DNA of 64,000 bases from Loxodes magnus (lineage: Eukaryota; Ciliophora; Karyorelictea; Loxodida; Loxodidae): contig CAMPDV010000006.1 of NCBI GenBank assembly GCA_946699065.1, forward strand, positions 496,001 through 560,000. The letters run 5' to 3'. Both the position numbers and the translations under genes were made by a program. The notes under the pieces are model-generated. The model made no database searches, had not been told where the DNA came from, and saw only the letters and a program-made list of their open reading frames with translations. Positions 24,606 to 37,249 of the stretch are shown piece by piece; within the stretch, counting starts at the first letter, position 1; each line of letters begins with the position of its first letter.

Positions 24606-26768
24606 ATGCTAGAAGATAAAATGGAAATTGAACAAGTAGAGGATGACGAACTAGACTAATCTGATACTATTGCTGAAGATCCTCGTTTAGAGTTCACCAT
24701 TAAAATAAATCCATCTTAATAGAAGAACCTTTTCCATTAGAATCACTAGAATTTCCCTGTGTAGTTGCAAAGCAAGTAGCCAGGAGAAAGCATTATTATT
24801 ACGGAATGGGAAGAAAAGATAGATAATCAGTAATTAAAGCCAGAGACTTAAGTAACAACTTGTGAAGGTTATTCGTAAGAGATAAATAATAATTCTGAAA
24901 ATGAGCCATCAATGGATTCGTTAGAAAGTGGCTTAAAAAATACTTTCAATAGTAGTCAAAATCTAGATATCTCAATTACAAGTGAATAAGACCAATAGAA
25001 TAGTGAATCTTATAATTAAGAATCTGAAGAAGAATACTTAAAATCAGCAGAATCTGAATAAGAAGAAGTTTAGGTAAAAAGCTGTGAATAAAGGCTGAAT
25101 CCAAGTAAATATAATTTGAAAAGGTAATAAAGCAGAATTTTCTCAAAACAAAAGACTTAAAAGTTAAAATCATTACCTCCTTTTAAATTGCGTGTGGAAG
25201 ATCAATCAAACTAACAAGCACAACACAGTTACAAATTAAGAGATTTTTTAATAAATTAGATGAAACAAAAAAAGAAGAAGAAGATTATATATAGATAAAT
25301 TAGAAAATTACAAATTAAATATAAGCTTGAAACTTTATAATTTTCTTTTATATTTCTTTAATACATTTAACAAGCTATAAAAAATGAGTTAAGCTAAGAA
25401 GAGGAAAGTAGTTTAGAAAGTGATCTTACATCTAATGAAGACGAAGAAGTAAACTAAACTAGCAGTGATAAGAGTAATAATTTAGCTAATCTTAATATAA
25501 GGAGAAAAGATAAAGACTTGTAATAGGTAATAACTAATACAGAATGAAAGTTTTATTAATGCCTTGTAAGAAGGAATTACATGCTGAAAGTACAATTTTA
25601 GTGATAGCAAGTAAGATTTTACTTTAGGAGGAACTAAATCAGATTTTACTTATCTGATAATAAATTAAATATCTATTATTCTAAAATCAACTCTTTTTTT
25701 CAGTATAGAAGAGCAAGTAAGATTTAATATTTGTAGTTGAAATTAAAGATATAATAGGAATTATTTATGGGTATGAAAGTGGAAGCTTTTAAATTCATAT
25801 GAAGAGCAAATATTGAAATGATTCGGATTTTGAATGAGAATGCTTTTCTATAGGTAAAAATTCACATTCAGTTACTAAAAAACGAACTTTAGAAATAGTC
25901 ATCAAAGATGCTAAAGCTCTGGTAAATACTATTTATACTTTGAGTCAACTAATTAACTAATACTCTTCCTATCTTTCTTCAGTCAAACCTTTATCTAAAT
26001 GTAAGTTTATAATATTCAGATCAAGTTTGGGTTGAGAGAATAAAGAAAAAAATAAACTATGAAAGATTATCAAATGGAAAGCATCAAACAGTTTAGGAAT
26101 TCCTCTTACTAGGAATATTAAGTTATTTACTTATAAAGAGTAACGAAAAAAGAAGAGACTTAAACGATTAGATATTTAAGATAATAGATCTATTAAGGAA
26201 GAGATTAACTCCTAAGTACTAATTAAGGAGATTAACTTTAGATTTGGTAGAAATGATAAAGTATAATAGTTTACCATCTGATTTATAATAAAGAGGTCTA
26301 TTGAATGATGAGTATTTGAGAGTCAATTTCTTATAAACATATTAGTTTTATAAAATGGTAAATGTCACTTCGAAAAAGGACAAGCTATAGAAAAAGAACA
26401 TAATCACAGAAATAAAATAATAGTATTAAAGATAGAAAAGTATTGTGAATCCCTTTAAAAAGCAATTTGCTACTCTTTAACACTATGTAAGATAGAGTAA
26501 AGTGGATTATAATAGGAAGAAAATAATAAAGAACTACGCAACAGCAGAAACTTAAATTTAAGAAGTTTTTAAAAAATTCGTAAGTCCTTACACTATAATG
26601 AAAAGAAAGAAAGAATCAATAAAACTAACTAAAATAATGCATAAACGCAGTATGCAGACAGGAAATGAGAAATAAAACTATTAAGCTAGTTAAATTTTTA
26701 ATTTTGTAGTATAAGCAGAAGAATATTATTAAATTACTTAAATCAAAAATAAATTGAATATTAGATGA
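24606..26768 (+). CDS. PH-domain, Q-rich protein, copy B
   Basis: Predicted 696 aa; stop TGA at 26766-26768. Introns 25527-25542 (16 nt), 25611-25627 (17), 25717-25736 (20) and 26001-26019 (19); spliced length is 2091 nt, an exact codon multiple. The N-terminus MLEDKMEIEQVEDDE is close to copy C and far from A. From intron 2 onward it is almost identical to A, so the gene is a mosaic. Family motif NPSKYNLKR, then the PH domain from LQEGITCWKYNFSDSK through KRTLEIVIKDA, then the conserved C-terminal domain. Intron 2 is 17 nt here and 18 nt in A and E, which only makes sense if the sequence is spliced out. Just after the stop A and B differ by single-base indels, which supports this TGA as the true end. 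Confidence 0.82.
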
Positions 26769-27409
26769 TTTTTTATATTTTAATCTCTTTGTTATCACAA
26801 TAAAATTCAACTAGAGAACGAAAGCCATTGTAAATAAGACTATAATGAGATAAATTATCAAACTTTGCATGAGATAAGTCTTAGATCTATTTAAAAGTTG
26901 TAGTGATTATTATTGAAAAACAGTCTTGAGATAGTAATTAAATAGTAGATGCAATAAAATTAAATTTTCCTTGGATAAAGAAAAGAGAATTGTCTGTTTG
27001 TTTATTTAGTTTTATAGTGAAAAAATAAATTTTAAAAGCTTTCTAAATTAAAAATTTATAAAGCATAAATTATTAGCAACGAAAGCTCTTACTTAGTTTT
27101 AAATCCTCTTAAAATTATTTTTAAGGTAGGAAGAAAAATTTTCCTTAATAATAGAAACTAAATTTGCGTCTTTTAATTTTAAAGTATCTTCATATTATAT
27201 GATTTACATGAAAACTCTATAAAAGTATTTGTAAATATATCCATTAGCAATTTAAAGCAAAGTAAACAGAAGCAGTAGAAGAATGATTATGAAGGTATTA
27301 TAATAAAGCTTCGCTGAAAATCTCAAATACGATTAAATTCTAATTTACTAAAGCTCCCAGACTCTTTGACTAAGCATTCCTATAAAAAATATGCTTTATT
27401 GAGGTACCC

Positions 27410-28621
27410 ATGGAATAAATCTAAATATCTAGTAAAAATGTTAATCATTTAAACTTAGCATAAATACAAGAGAATTGTAATCTTCTTTTGTTAATTAAAG
27501 AAAAAGAAAAATAAATTAGCTTATAAGAAAAACTGGAGATCCTTTAGTTGCTAAAATAATCTTTAAAATTCTAAAGCTAATACAAAAAGAAGTCAACTGA
27601 GAGACATATTTAAAATAGATAAAGAATAAAAAATAAAAATTAGAGTGAATTAATATAATTGTATACAAAATCTCTGGGAATATGCTGGAACTTATTTTAA
27701 AACTAATAAAATCATACTCTAGTATTTCCCTTCTAATATATTAAAATTATTAATAACTTAAATGCTTTCTCTCTTTCAATCATTATAAATTAGTTTTTAA
27801 GATTTTTGAACATCTATTTTCATAAAGCTTAAATAGAACTAAGAAAGAAACTTCTTTCTCGAATTTATTTCTTTTATTTATCAATAAATAAATATCCTTC
27901 GAAAATAGAGCATGGTTATTATAAATAAATTTTAACTAATACTTGTAATTTTTACACTTATTTATAGTCTTTATATCTTTTAGACAGCAAGAAATGTATA
28001 CATTATTTAATTTCTCACTAGATAACTTTAAAGATTCTTCAATCCTTCTATTCTAAGTCATTATATTATTTATAAAGAAGTTTTTATTCCAATATCATTT
28101 ATATTTTGACCTACTCCACACTTTACAGTTATATAGAAATTTTATTTATCTTAGCTCAATAAGTTTATACTTAGCCCTTAAATTTAAAGAGCACTTTTAT
28201 TTTTATTCTTATCTCATTCTAATCAAGTTATGCGAAATGTTTAGCTCCTCTTAAAAAGTATATAATGCTTAATTTCTCAAATAAGCATATAGAAGTTTTA
28301 TTTGATATAGCTTTGTTTTGATGCCTATAACGAGGAATTATATTAATTTGATTTAAATAATTTAAACTTAATGAACTTTAATTTTTCCAAACAAGTAATA
28401 CATAAGAACTAGTATTTAAAGCTTTAAATATTTAAATAGCTAACTATAAACTAAGTTTTCACTTTAATAAGCTTATTTATTTTAATAGCTAGACATAGAA
28501 AATTAAAGTAAGAAATGAATTTTCCTTCACTTTCTTGTAATAAATTTATTTAATTGATATAACGATTCTTCATACTCTCTTTGTTGGATATTTTAGTTAA
28601 CTATATCATTTAAATTAATGA
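27410..28621 (+). CDS. Predicted helical protein I, unit 2 copy
   Basis: Duplicate of the frame at 12284-13495 with the same length (404 codons) and the same ATG and TGA. It differs by a few substitutions, such as one Val/Ala change and changes in the charged KKKSTERH region. That the length is kept over 1.2 kb with no shifting indel supports coding, but the duplication may simply be too recent to tell. Family not recognised. Confidence 0.4.
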
Positions 28622-29240
28622 AAATATCTTCACCTTTTTATCTTTAACCTATCAAGAATGCTTTTTTACTTAGATAACTAAAAAGATTTAAATAGAAAAA
28701 GTTTCTAATATTTTTGAAAATAAAGCAATATAATATTATTTTATTGCTTTTAGCTTTAATAAATAAAAAGCCTTTTAGTTCGTTATCCTTAAAGCTTAAT
28801 TTGAGCCTTAGAATAATCCTATCTTTGGTTATAGTTTATTCTTATTTTATTCAAATTAGGTTATAAGTTAATTAGTGATGATCATGCATAGCTTTACTTC
28901 GAATCTGCTTTTCTATTATAAAGCCATTTCCTATATAGGAATGTATTAGCCCTGTTTTTAATCAATATCTATCTAAAACTGAAGTATGACTCTAAAATAA
29001 AATCCTAGTGATTTTAAAAAATGTTACGGTTCTTTCCTTTTTCAGTTCTAGTTGGAAATGGTAAATCAATAAAAGCTGCAGAAATTATTTTTAGTGAGCA
29101 TTTAGTGATAAACCTTTTATAAGCAATTCAGTCATTTAAATGTATAATCTTAGTGCTTTATGCGACTTTTTTAATTCTAACATTTTAAGTTAAGATATTA
29201 TGTTTACTAGAAGTTAATGAATTCTATTAATATTCCAAAA

Positions 29241-29279
29241 AGAGCTGCGCGCCATTGAGGTGCTAGGCGCTCTATAATA
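29241..29279 (+). other. Tail motif with short hairpin, copy 3 of 4
   Basis: Duplicate of the motif at 14.1 kb; GAGGTGCTAGGCGCTCTATA lies at 29257-29276, preceded by AGAGCTGCGC from 29241. It carries no independent information beyond the unit 1 copy. Confidence 0.6.
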
Positions 29280-29652
29280 ATGTTTTTTAATGAAGTTTGG
29301 AGAAAATGATTGACTTTGAAGCTAGAAATAAAAATATAAGAATATTGTCATATTTATTATATATAAGCATTGCTTTAGCTTTTAGCTACATCTAATTTAT
29401 TAGTAATTTTTTAATTAATAAAATGCAATATAGTACCTTAAATGGTTTGAAAATGGATATAAAATCCTTTTTTGCTTCTTTAATTTAAGATAGTTTTTCC
29501 TTATGATTTAAGATACTAATTTAAAATGAACTAATAGTCATTCTAAATCAATTATACTATGATTAAAGATTTTAAAGTATATGCTTAGTTTAATAGTGAG
29601 TTTTATATTTTAATTTAGAGAAAATATTATGAGTGCAAGATATAAATGGAAA

Positions 29653-30393
29653 TCATGAGCTTTCTGCTAGTTTAAATAAAGCAGTTTTGTTATGATCAAG
29701 TTTTAAAAAATGCTTTTATATTTTTCTTCTAAGCTCTATTGTATATCTGCTAGTAAAACTATTAATAAGATTTAAATTTTAATGTTATAAGAATGCAGTT
29801 AATATATGAAACAAACTAAGTGAGTAATTATTCCAATAGGTATCTTTCATAAAGCAAGTTTCATATCTACTTTATTCTTGAACTGAATTTTCTTAAATAG
29901 AAATTTACATTTTTATTAATTAGTACTTCCAACTTAGTTATTTACCAGTATTCTAATTTCTGATTGAGTAATTACGCTCTAGATTATTCTAAGACCAAGC
30001 TAAGTTATTTTAAGTTTCTTCAGTTATAATTATATTCGTAGTATCTACAATTTTGCATCTAATTTCTTAAAGCAGCTTAAATAGCACAATATTATTTTCT
30101 CTTTAAACTTGCATTTCTTTCTTCTAGAATATCTAAATCGAAAGCTTTCTTGATAATATTGTAATTATTTAGAATTAACTTCTTTATTATATATCTCTCA
30201 ATATTATTGCATTTTTGACTGTACATACTTATGAAATTTACCTCTAACGTCATTATAGAAATGCTTTCTATTTTAGCATATATTAAGACTTAAATATTGC
30301 TAATACTTCCCAGTTATTTTGTTCTTTATTCTTCTAACCTTTCTATCTTGCATTTGTGAATCTTATTCTTTTGCTTAATTACTTAATCGAAAC
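29653..30393 (-). CDS. Unrecognised protein H, unit 2 copy (5' end unresolved)
   Basis: Duplicate of the gene at 14.5-15.3 kb, ending at the TGA at 29655-29653. Same protein blocks and the same internal TGA read as Trp. The start is set only by matching the unit 1 entry; no start codon can be supported. Confidence 0.48.
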
Positions 30394-30945
30394 TTTTAGA
30401 TGCTAGTGTAGATATAAGAATAAAGTGAAACATTGATTAATATTAGCTGAAATAGCTTAATTTTATATATAAAAATAGAGGTAGATAACTATAAAGGATA
30501 TAAAGATAGATCGGTGTATTAAGGATATTAGTGAAAGAAGCATTTTATTCTTCACTGCTTTGGTAAATTTTGTTTTATTCAAAAATATCAACTAGAGATG
30601 TTTCATTTCCTGCATTTCTCAACTTCTTTTTTTCTAGTCTTTGTTAATATTATGAAGAAATAAGCTTTCTGGTAAAGTGATTTCCATATTAAGAGATTGC
30701 AATTTGTAGTCACTATATTAAACGCCATTCCTAAATTTATTTTCCTTACTTATATATGAATTACAGGCAATTCTTTTATAAATACTTTAATGCTTTTGCT
30801 CTAAAAGCTTAAAATATAGTGAATTTTATTTATTTTAAAGCTTTATATATATAATATATACACTAGTGTATTTGATATTCAATTTTATGTTCTTCAAAAC
30901 CATTATATTAGCTATTTTTAAACTACTTTAGATCAAATTATTAAA

Positions 30946-31012
30946 TGCCTCATGGTGTAACGGTTACCACTTTGGACATCCACCAATCCCAGTTCAATTC
31001 TCGGTGAGGCTA
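30946..31012 (+). pseudogene. tRNA-Gln(UUA) pseudogene, unit 2
   Basis: Duplicate of 15820-15886 with the same 5-nt loss of the anticodon loop, plus one further change in the T loop (TTCAAT for TTCGAT). The shared deletion shows that the tRNA was already dead before the segment duplicated. Confidence 0.87.
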
Positions 31013-32324
31013 TTTTTTAAATTTACTTAAAAATGAACTTTAATTTTAGGTTAGAATAGCTTTATTTTAGGCTTGTTTAAGAAAACTCTAACTAAAAGTT
31101 ATTTTTTTCTATTTGATTTAATATTTAACTTGAGTTCTTTTGCTTTACCATGAAATAATTTATCTGTTAAATCTAAAAGTATTCTTCTAGTAATATCAAT
31201 CCATAATACTCTTTCGTTATTTTTCTCCAACTTCTCTATTTCTTTAAAGCATATAGATTTTATGTGATGCTTTTTGATTATTCTTCCATTATCTACCACT
31301 AGATATAGATACTTTCTTACTATTTATACCATTATTGTAAGATATAAAAATGGATTAAGCCTCTTCTAAAGCAAAAAGCTAAATACCCTTATTAATTACT
31401 TAAAAGAGATATTACAACTGTTCTCCGAGAATCAAATTATAAATCTTCGAAGTTAAAGAAAAACAAGGATCTTCCTATAAACCCCAGTGAGATACATACA
31501 AAATTAGACTCTTCAACAGTGCCAATCTGGACACCGTTTAAAATAAGTTGTTTTATCAGCAACACTTCTTATCATTCTTGACTTTCTAAGGAAATTATCT
31601 TCACTAAGGTCTTCTCAGTTTCTTTGATTTATTGTTCTAATTATTTTAATAGGTACTTCACATCATTTTCTTCTGTAAACATCTCCATGCTAGTTGCAAT
31701 AGAGCCTCTAGAATTTTTCTTATTCTTGATTCTAAAATTTTTAGCAATTCTTGTACAAATGTCACTTACTCTTACAGTAGTAGCCTTTCTTCCTTACTTA
31801 TCTGATTGGTTTTCGATTTATAGCCTCTTTTTATTCTATCTCCATCTAGTTTGTCTAATTAGTTATGTTAGTGCTAATATTCTTTTGCTTAATAAACTCG
31901 AACTCTTGTTTTTATAGGATATTTGCAAGCCTTGTTGTTTCTTACCTATGTTCAGTTTAAATATTCCAATATGGTTGGAGTTCGCTTTCTTAATGAATAG
32001 TTCTAATCTGTTATCTTATCCAAGCTGTAATAAGTTTCTTAGTTCTTAACTTTCGTACTTAAGTACTTTAATCTGTTCCTATTGGAAATACTAACTGTTA
32101 AATATTGATTTCCTTTTTAATTATCTTTGATGGAAGTTGTTTTCCTGTTATTATATTAGATTCCTTTCTTTTTATTACTTTAGGAGGTGTTTATTATAGT
32201 TATTAGATTCTTTATTAGTTTTGTAAGTGGGGAGAAGAAGACTCTTGATACTTTTTATGCCTTTTTCTCTAGAGCTTTTTTCTTTGCTCAAGAAAAAGCC
32301 GGGAACAAGATTTTAAGACTCCAT
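30994..32324 (-). CDS. Unrecognised basic protein F, unit 2 copy
   Basis: Duplicate of F at 15.8-17.2 kb, with the 17-nt intron at 31399-31415. Spliced length is 438 codons to TGA at 30996-30994. One base fewer in a T run next to the tRNA pseudogene changes the last residues and shifts the stop relative to unit 1, so the part after about 31099 is probably not conserved protein. Upstream it is nearly identical, with one Trp/Ser-type change on the plus-strand shadow near 31.81 kb. Confidence 0.56.
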
Positions 32325-32347
32325 TTTTTTTAATTAAACCCCAGTGA

Positions 32348-33000
32348 GTTTTAAGACGAAAATAAGTAATTAAAAAAGGAAATTAGTAGCAAATAGGAAA
32401 CATAAGAGTAAACTCTCTACTAAAATAAATAGAAGGGAGACTTAACTAGATTACCTTATATTCATAATCAATCATCTAGAAAACTATGGAAATCCTACAG
32501 ATATTGAGAAAGGTAAAAACCTGATATAACCAAAGAAATTTATTTAAATGTTTATATTGAAAAAGTAAGAATATCTAGTAAGACAACGCTATCAGTTTAA
32601 CATTAAGTAAAGACTAGAGGGAAAAAGACTTTCGAGTAAACTGAGACTAAAATTTTGCACGTGAGAATGTTAATTTACATAAGAAAGTTGCATAAAGGAA
32701 TAGAATTACATGAATCAATAATGGAAAAGAGTTCATAATAATAAAAAAATGCGTAAAGGAACTACAAGGCACATAATACTAAAGAAAAGAATCGATACTT
32801 TGAGCAAGATAAAGAATGAGATGAAGAAAAAGAAGAATAAGAATCTATGAGCAAATTCGCAAAAGCATAAGAATTACTATGAGAGCAAATACAAATGAAT
32901 TTAAAGGTTTTAATCAGATAATGGTAGCAACACTAAAATTATTATTATAAATCCTCTCAGTTCAAATACAAGGTAATATTATTAGATAAGCTAAAAGGTT
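32348..33000 (+). pseudogene. Decayed coding sequence J, unit 2 copy
   Basis: Duplicate of J at 17.2-17.9 kb, with one base fewer before the SMSKFAK block. In this copy that block (KSMSKF) is in the same frame as its counterpart at 48.5 kb. Other blocks remain out of frame with each other. Confidence 0.4.
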
Positions 33001-33020
33001 TAAATTAAAATTTGCCCATT

Positions 33021-33804
33021 TCACAAATTTGCAGCCATATCATGGCAGGCGTTTTCTCCTAGAAGGTAGTAGCTCTCTAACTTTTTATTGAAAAATTTCC
33101 TTTTTAAATTTAATCCTTTGAGTTATAGAACATTTTATTGAAGTATTGAGCCTGCTTTCTCGCCTTGAGCGTTATTTTCTTTGCTCTTGAATTAAATTAA
33201 GTATATTTCTTCCCTGTAATCTTTTTATTTTTATTTAAATACTTGGCTTAGTGATATAAATGCTTATCACTCTATCAAATGTTGCATTCTTCTTTATCTT
33301 TAAATTCTATTATTTTTTGGAAGGGCTTAAAGAAGCAATAGATGGAGTTTATTCTTTTTCCTTTGTCACTGCAGGAATTATATTTGACTGTTAAAATATC
33401 AAGAGTCCAAATTTCTATTCGCCAATTATTATTGAATATTCAAATCTTAAATCTAATTCCAGAAGTCAGTCAATTCCCTATAAGTAGTGTCATAGCCACT
33501 GTCACATTTCTCAGTAAGATTACGAATAAGCATTCCAAGCGACACATTTTGTTGCCTTAAGGTGCAAACTTCCTCTATGAACTCAACTAACGTAATTGCA
33601 AGGGAGGCACAATTCTAGAAGTGCTCAGGTTTTGCAATTTCACTTAGAATATTAGTATATTGAGTTTCCTTTACTTCACAGGAAGCCTCTTCATCTATTA
33701 GATTAATTATAATTTTCTAAAGCTGATTTCCTATTGTTACTTAGTGTGTGGCTACGATTCTTCCTGTTAAAAAACAGAAAATAATTTTACTTAAAACAAG
33801 GCAT
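33021..33804 (-). CDS. Unrecognised protein G, unit 2 copy
   Basis: Predicted 255 aa from an ATG at 33804, using the same 16-nt intron as unit 1; spliced length is 768 nt to TGA at 33023-33021. The N-terminal 160 residues match unit 1 (LIDEEASCEVKKTQ, VEFMEEVCTLRQQNVSLGM, ELTDFW). The C-terminus is YREEIYLIQFKSKENNAQG then LLGENACHDMAANL, a more ordinary protein tail than in unit 1. Function unknown. Confidence 0.6.
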
Positions 33805-36800
33805 TTTTTAAATTTTAGAATTAATGCTTAATTACTTTTCTTATTATCTTGTCTATATGCTTATTGTTTGATTCAGATTATCCTGTTTAGATTAAATTAC
33901 TTTTGTTCTGATTTTTATTAAAATATTTATACTTCTTTCTTTCATTTTTAATTATAAAGCTTTACCTACATTCTTTAATAGATTCTACGGCTTTCATTTT
34001 ACTTTTTATCCTTTTATCTTCTTCCTTTACATTGATTATCATTACTTTTAGTTTTAGATTCTCAGAATAATCCTATTAACATATTTGCTCCTTACTTCAA
34101 AGTACTTACTATTAACATTTAGTTAAAGACTTTATCTAAATAGCTGGAGTAATCTTTGATTAATAATTCTTTATTTTTCTTCTTTAGTTTAATCCTACTG
34201 TTGGAAACTTACTTCTACCATAAAAAGAAGGAGATCTTAATCAAAGCTGTGCAAATAATAAATGAAAACTGTTCTAAGTTTCTCACAAGTAAGCAAGGAG
34301 TCTAATTTTTTAATGATAATAGCAAGTTTCTTAGCAATTACTTTAGAAAGGAAAAGGGGCATATAAGAGAATCAACGGATACTATTAATTTAGCAGTGAT
34401 TAAAATGGTATTAATGGATTAAATAGCTAATTGAGTAGCTCATTAAATTAGTTAAGCATAAAATTTGATCATTTCATATTTACTAGATTATGGCATTATT
34501 CACTAAAACAACTAAAATAGCTTTTAAATGTTTAAATTAGTAAACTTAAAGCACTTCACTTAGTTTTAGTTTGAAGGGAGTAATTATAAGTCTATTTCAA
34601 GTAGAACATTAAAAGGCACTATATTAGTTATTTTTTAAGATTAATTGTGGTATATTTGACAATATTAGAAAGTCCAGCTATATTTTCCAAAATAATGCTC
34701 ACTATATTTAATTTTGTAAAATTATCCTAAAAGAGTCTGAAAATTAAGTGAATTGGTGTATGAAAGTTAATATCTCATCAAAGGAAGGCAAGTAAAAACT
34801 TTATGCTATTAAAAAAATTGAATCTGCAAATACAAGAGTACGATACAAATTTTCTTTAGGAGCATCATTAATCTTTAGTTTCAAACCTTAATAAAGGAAG
34901 AAATAATTCCAATATTCAACTTTTTATTAAATAATTATATTTAATATCATGCAATTAAACAACTGTAATTTCAAAATTGAAACATCAAATGAAAAGTTTC
35001 AGATATATTTCGTTACAGATATTTCAAAAAATTTTATTCAAACGATATCTTTTCTTTAAAGTTATCTTACCTTAATTTATTTAATTACATCATTCTAGCT
35101 ACTTAAAATATTTGCTTATTTAATTAAGAATCGCATAAATAACTTAGCAATATAATCTATCTTGTTGAATGTGCTTTTTGCATTTTATCTCATCAACTTA
35201 GTTGTTTCTTTATTCCTAATCATCATTTTACAAAGGTTACGAATGCTTTAAATACTTAGTAATTTAAATTTCTGAAGTTACCTAATTCTACATTGTTTTC
35301 TTCATGTCCTGTTTTATTCTATTTTATTATATCGCACAAACTATAAGATTTAGCAAAAAGAAAGAATATTTATTTAAATAGGAAGAAATTTAATATAATA
35401 AGATAGAAAAAAAGATTTTAAGGTAATTTAAATTAACTAAATTGAAAGAATATTTGAATCATGGATAATTTTCATTTAACCAGAAAAAAGCTTTATCTTA
35501 AAAGCCTTAAATAACCTATATTTCTTTATTATCATCTCAATTACTATATATGTAGCCTTCATACAATAAGCTAATACTTAAGTATCATTATCTTATGCAT
35601 TAACTTTGAAAGTAATAATAGAGTTAACTCACATCTAATGAAATAAATTAAAAAAATAAATAATCACTATGCTCTTAAATTTCCTTTGTAATAAACAGTT
35701 GAAACATAGTTCACTCGAATAAAAAAAATAGCTATAGTAATAGTTAATTTAACTTCATTAACTTAAAGTATATTTACAAATTTTTAAAGCTAATTGGATT
35801 TAATTGTCATATAATAGATAATTATTATTCTATCACTACTTATTTTTTCTATTATTACTAATGCTATAAATCTTAAGTATCAATCTAATTATTTACAACC
35901 CTAGAAATATTTAATTATTGCTAGTCCATTCAATAACTTAAGAGAGAGCTCTATAAATATTTTCATGCGCGTTTCATAAAGGTCAATAGATATATCTATT
36001 GTATTTAATTAAGAAGCCTAATTTAGTGTTTTAGGAAAGCTGATAATAAGTATTTTCTTATATTAAAGTGACTTACAATTTAATATATTTGTTTAATCTA
36101 ATCTTATCTATACGATATTGCTTAGGTCTCCATTAAAAACAGTTAACTTTAAAAGAAATTCTAACTCTAGGATAAGAGTATACAGTCATTAAGCCTTAAT
36201 GCAACCTAAAACTATTCTTATTATAGCACTTAAATAAGCTTAAATTTATAAGTTAATAGATACTTTATTCAGTAATATAAACTATATTTTAGTTGATTAG
36301 GAAAAGATAATTGACTATTTAAAATAATCCTAAGGAGCTTAGAAGCATTATAAGCTAAAATATATATACTTTATATAAAAAATGGTACATGATAAAATAT
36401 CCTGAATTAGTAATTGTTGTAAGACAAGTCTACTTTAGCAGAAGGGATAATAGTGCTGATTAAGAGATAAGATTATAATAAAGAAGAATTTTGACTGAAA
36501 TGCCACTCTTTTAGTAAACAAAAAATTAGTATTATAAACTCCGAATAAGGAAGAGTTTTTATTATATATGAAAGTGAAGCAATGAATAATTAATAATGAA
36601 AATTATTCTCTTTTATGAATTATTTAATTTATGAAACAAAAGTCTAAAAAACTATAATCAGATCTGAGTTTCTAAAATTAAGAAATGGTTTAATTATATC
36701 ACTTTTATTTAAAAGCTTAATTAAATAACAATTTATATAAAGAACTGTCTATTAAAAAGCTATTATTATACATTATATAAAGAGAATTCCTATTGTAAGA

Positions 36801-36957
36801 TCTATGAATTTATGATTTTACGAATTAAAATAAAATCTAAAGAATCTAATTTCTTAGCTTAGTTATTTTCTTACTTTTATTTTTAACTCTTTAGCTTGTC
36901 CTTTTGCTAGGCAATTAGGTATGAAAAATAAGCCTAGCTAAGGTTTCTGAATTATTA
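33805..36957. other. Junction and left spacer of repeat unit 3; no gene recognised
   Basis: Identity to unit 1 falls off beyond about 33.85 kb but weak similarity to 18.7-19.8 kb continues to about 34.9 kb. After that the sequence matches the unit 2 spacer from 20.2 kb in diverged form, without the minisatellite. No supported gene. Confidence 0.5.
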
Positions 36958-36969
36958 AATTATTTAATT

Positions 36970-37249
36970 TAAATAGGGTGGAACTTACCTTTAAGGGCGA
37001 GAGAAGAATTCTCCAGAGATGAACTGACTGTGAAGACCTGTTCGAAATGTTGGACCTGACTAATCTCTTCATCATGGGTTGGAAGTCTACCTGTAATCGC
37101 CTGTTGGCGTCCTGTGCTTTGGAGGTTTCGAACCGCAACCTTGCCCACAATTAGAAGAGAGAATGCTTTGGGAATATTGGAGACTGAAGAGACTTATAAA
37201 TTGACTTTTTTAAAGAGCTGCGCACCAGTGAGATGCTACGCGCTCTATA
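36970..37249 (+). ncRNA. Second candidate structured RNA or RNA-derived element
   Basis: A GC-rich block in AT-rich sequence, with a perfect CGCC-TGTT-GGCG hairpin near 37098-37111 and a sequence close to a polymerase III B box (GGTTTCGAACC) near 37126-37136. It ends in the tail motif variant GAGATGCTACGCGCTCTATA at 37230-37249, preceded by AGAGCTGCGC as at 14.1 kb. The body is not obviously the same as that at 19.8 kb. A 70-codon standard-code minus frame (36938-37150) is most likely a shadow. SINE-like element or ncRNA gene are both possible. Confidence 0.42.

Larger units (their letters stand above)
25580..33804. repeat. Segmental duplication, unit 2 copy
   Basis: Partner of about 10.45-18.68 kb, offset by about 15.13 kb. 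Differences are single substitutions and 1-5 nt indels. It holds PH copy B from intron 2 on, genes I, H, F and G, the second tRNA pseudogene and a J remnant, in the same order and orientation. Confidence 0.93.

Noticed and set aside
36938..37150. 70-codon minus frame in the GC-rich island, and the 99-codon one at 56158-56457
   Set aside because: GC-rich sequence simply lacks TAA/TAG. Codon use is unlike the window's genes, the frames do not match each other or any family I know, and hairpins suggest RNA or element sequence.
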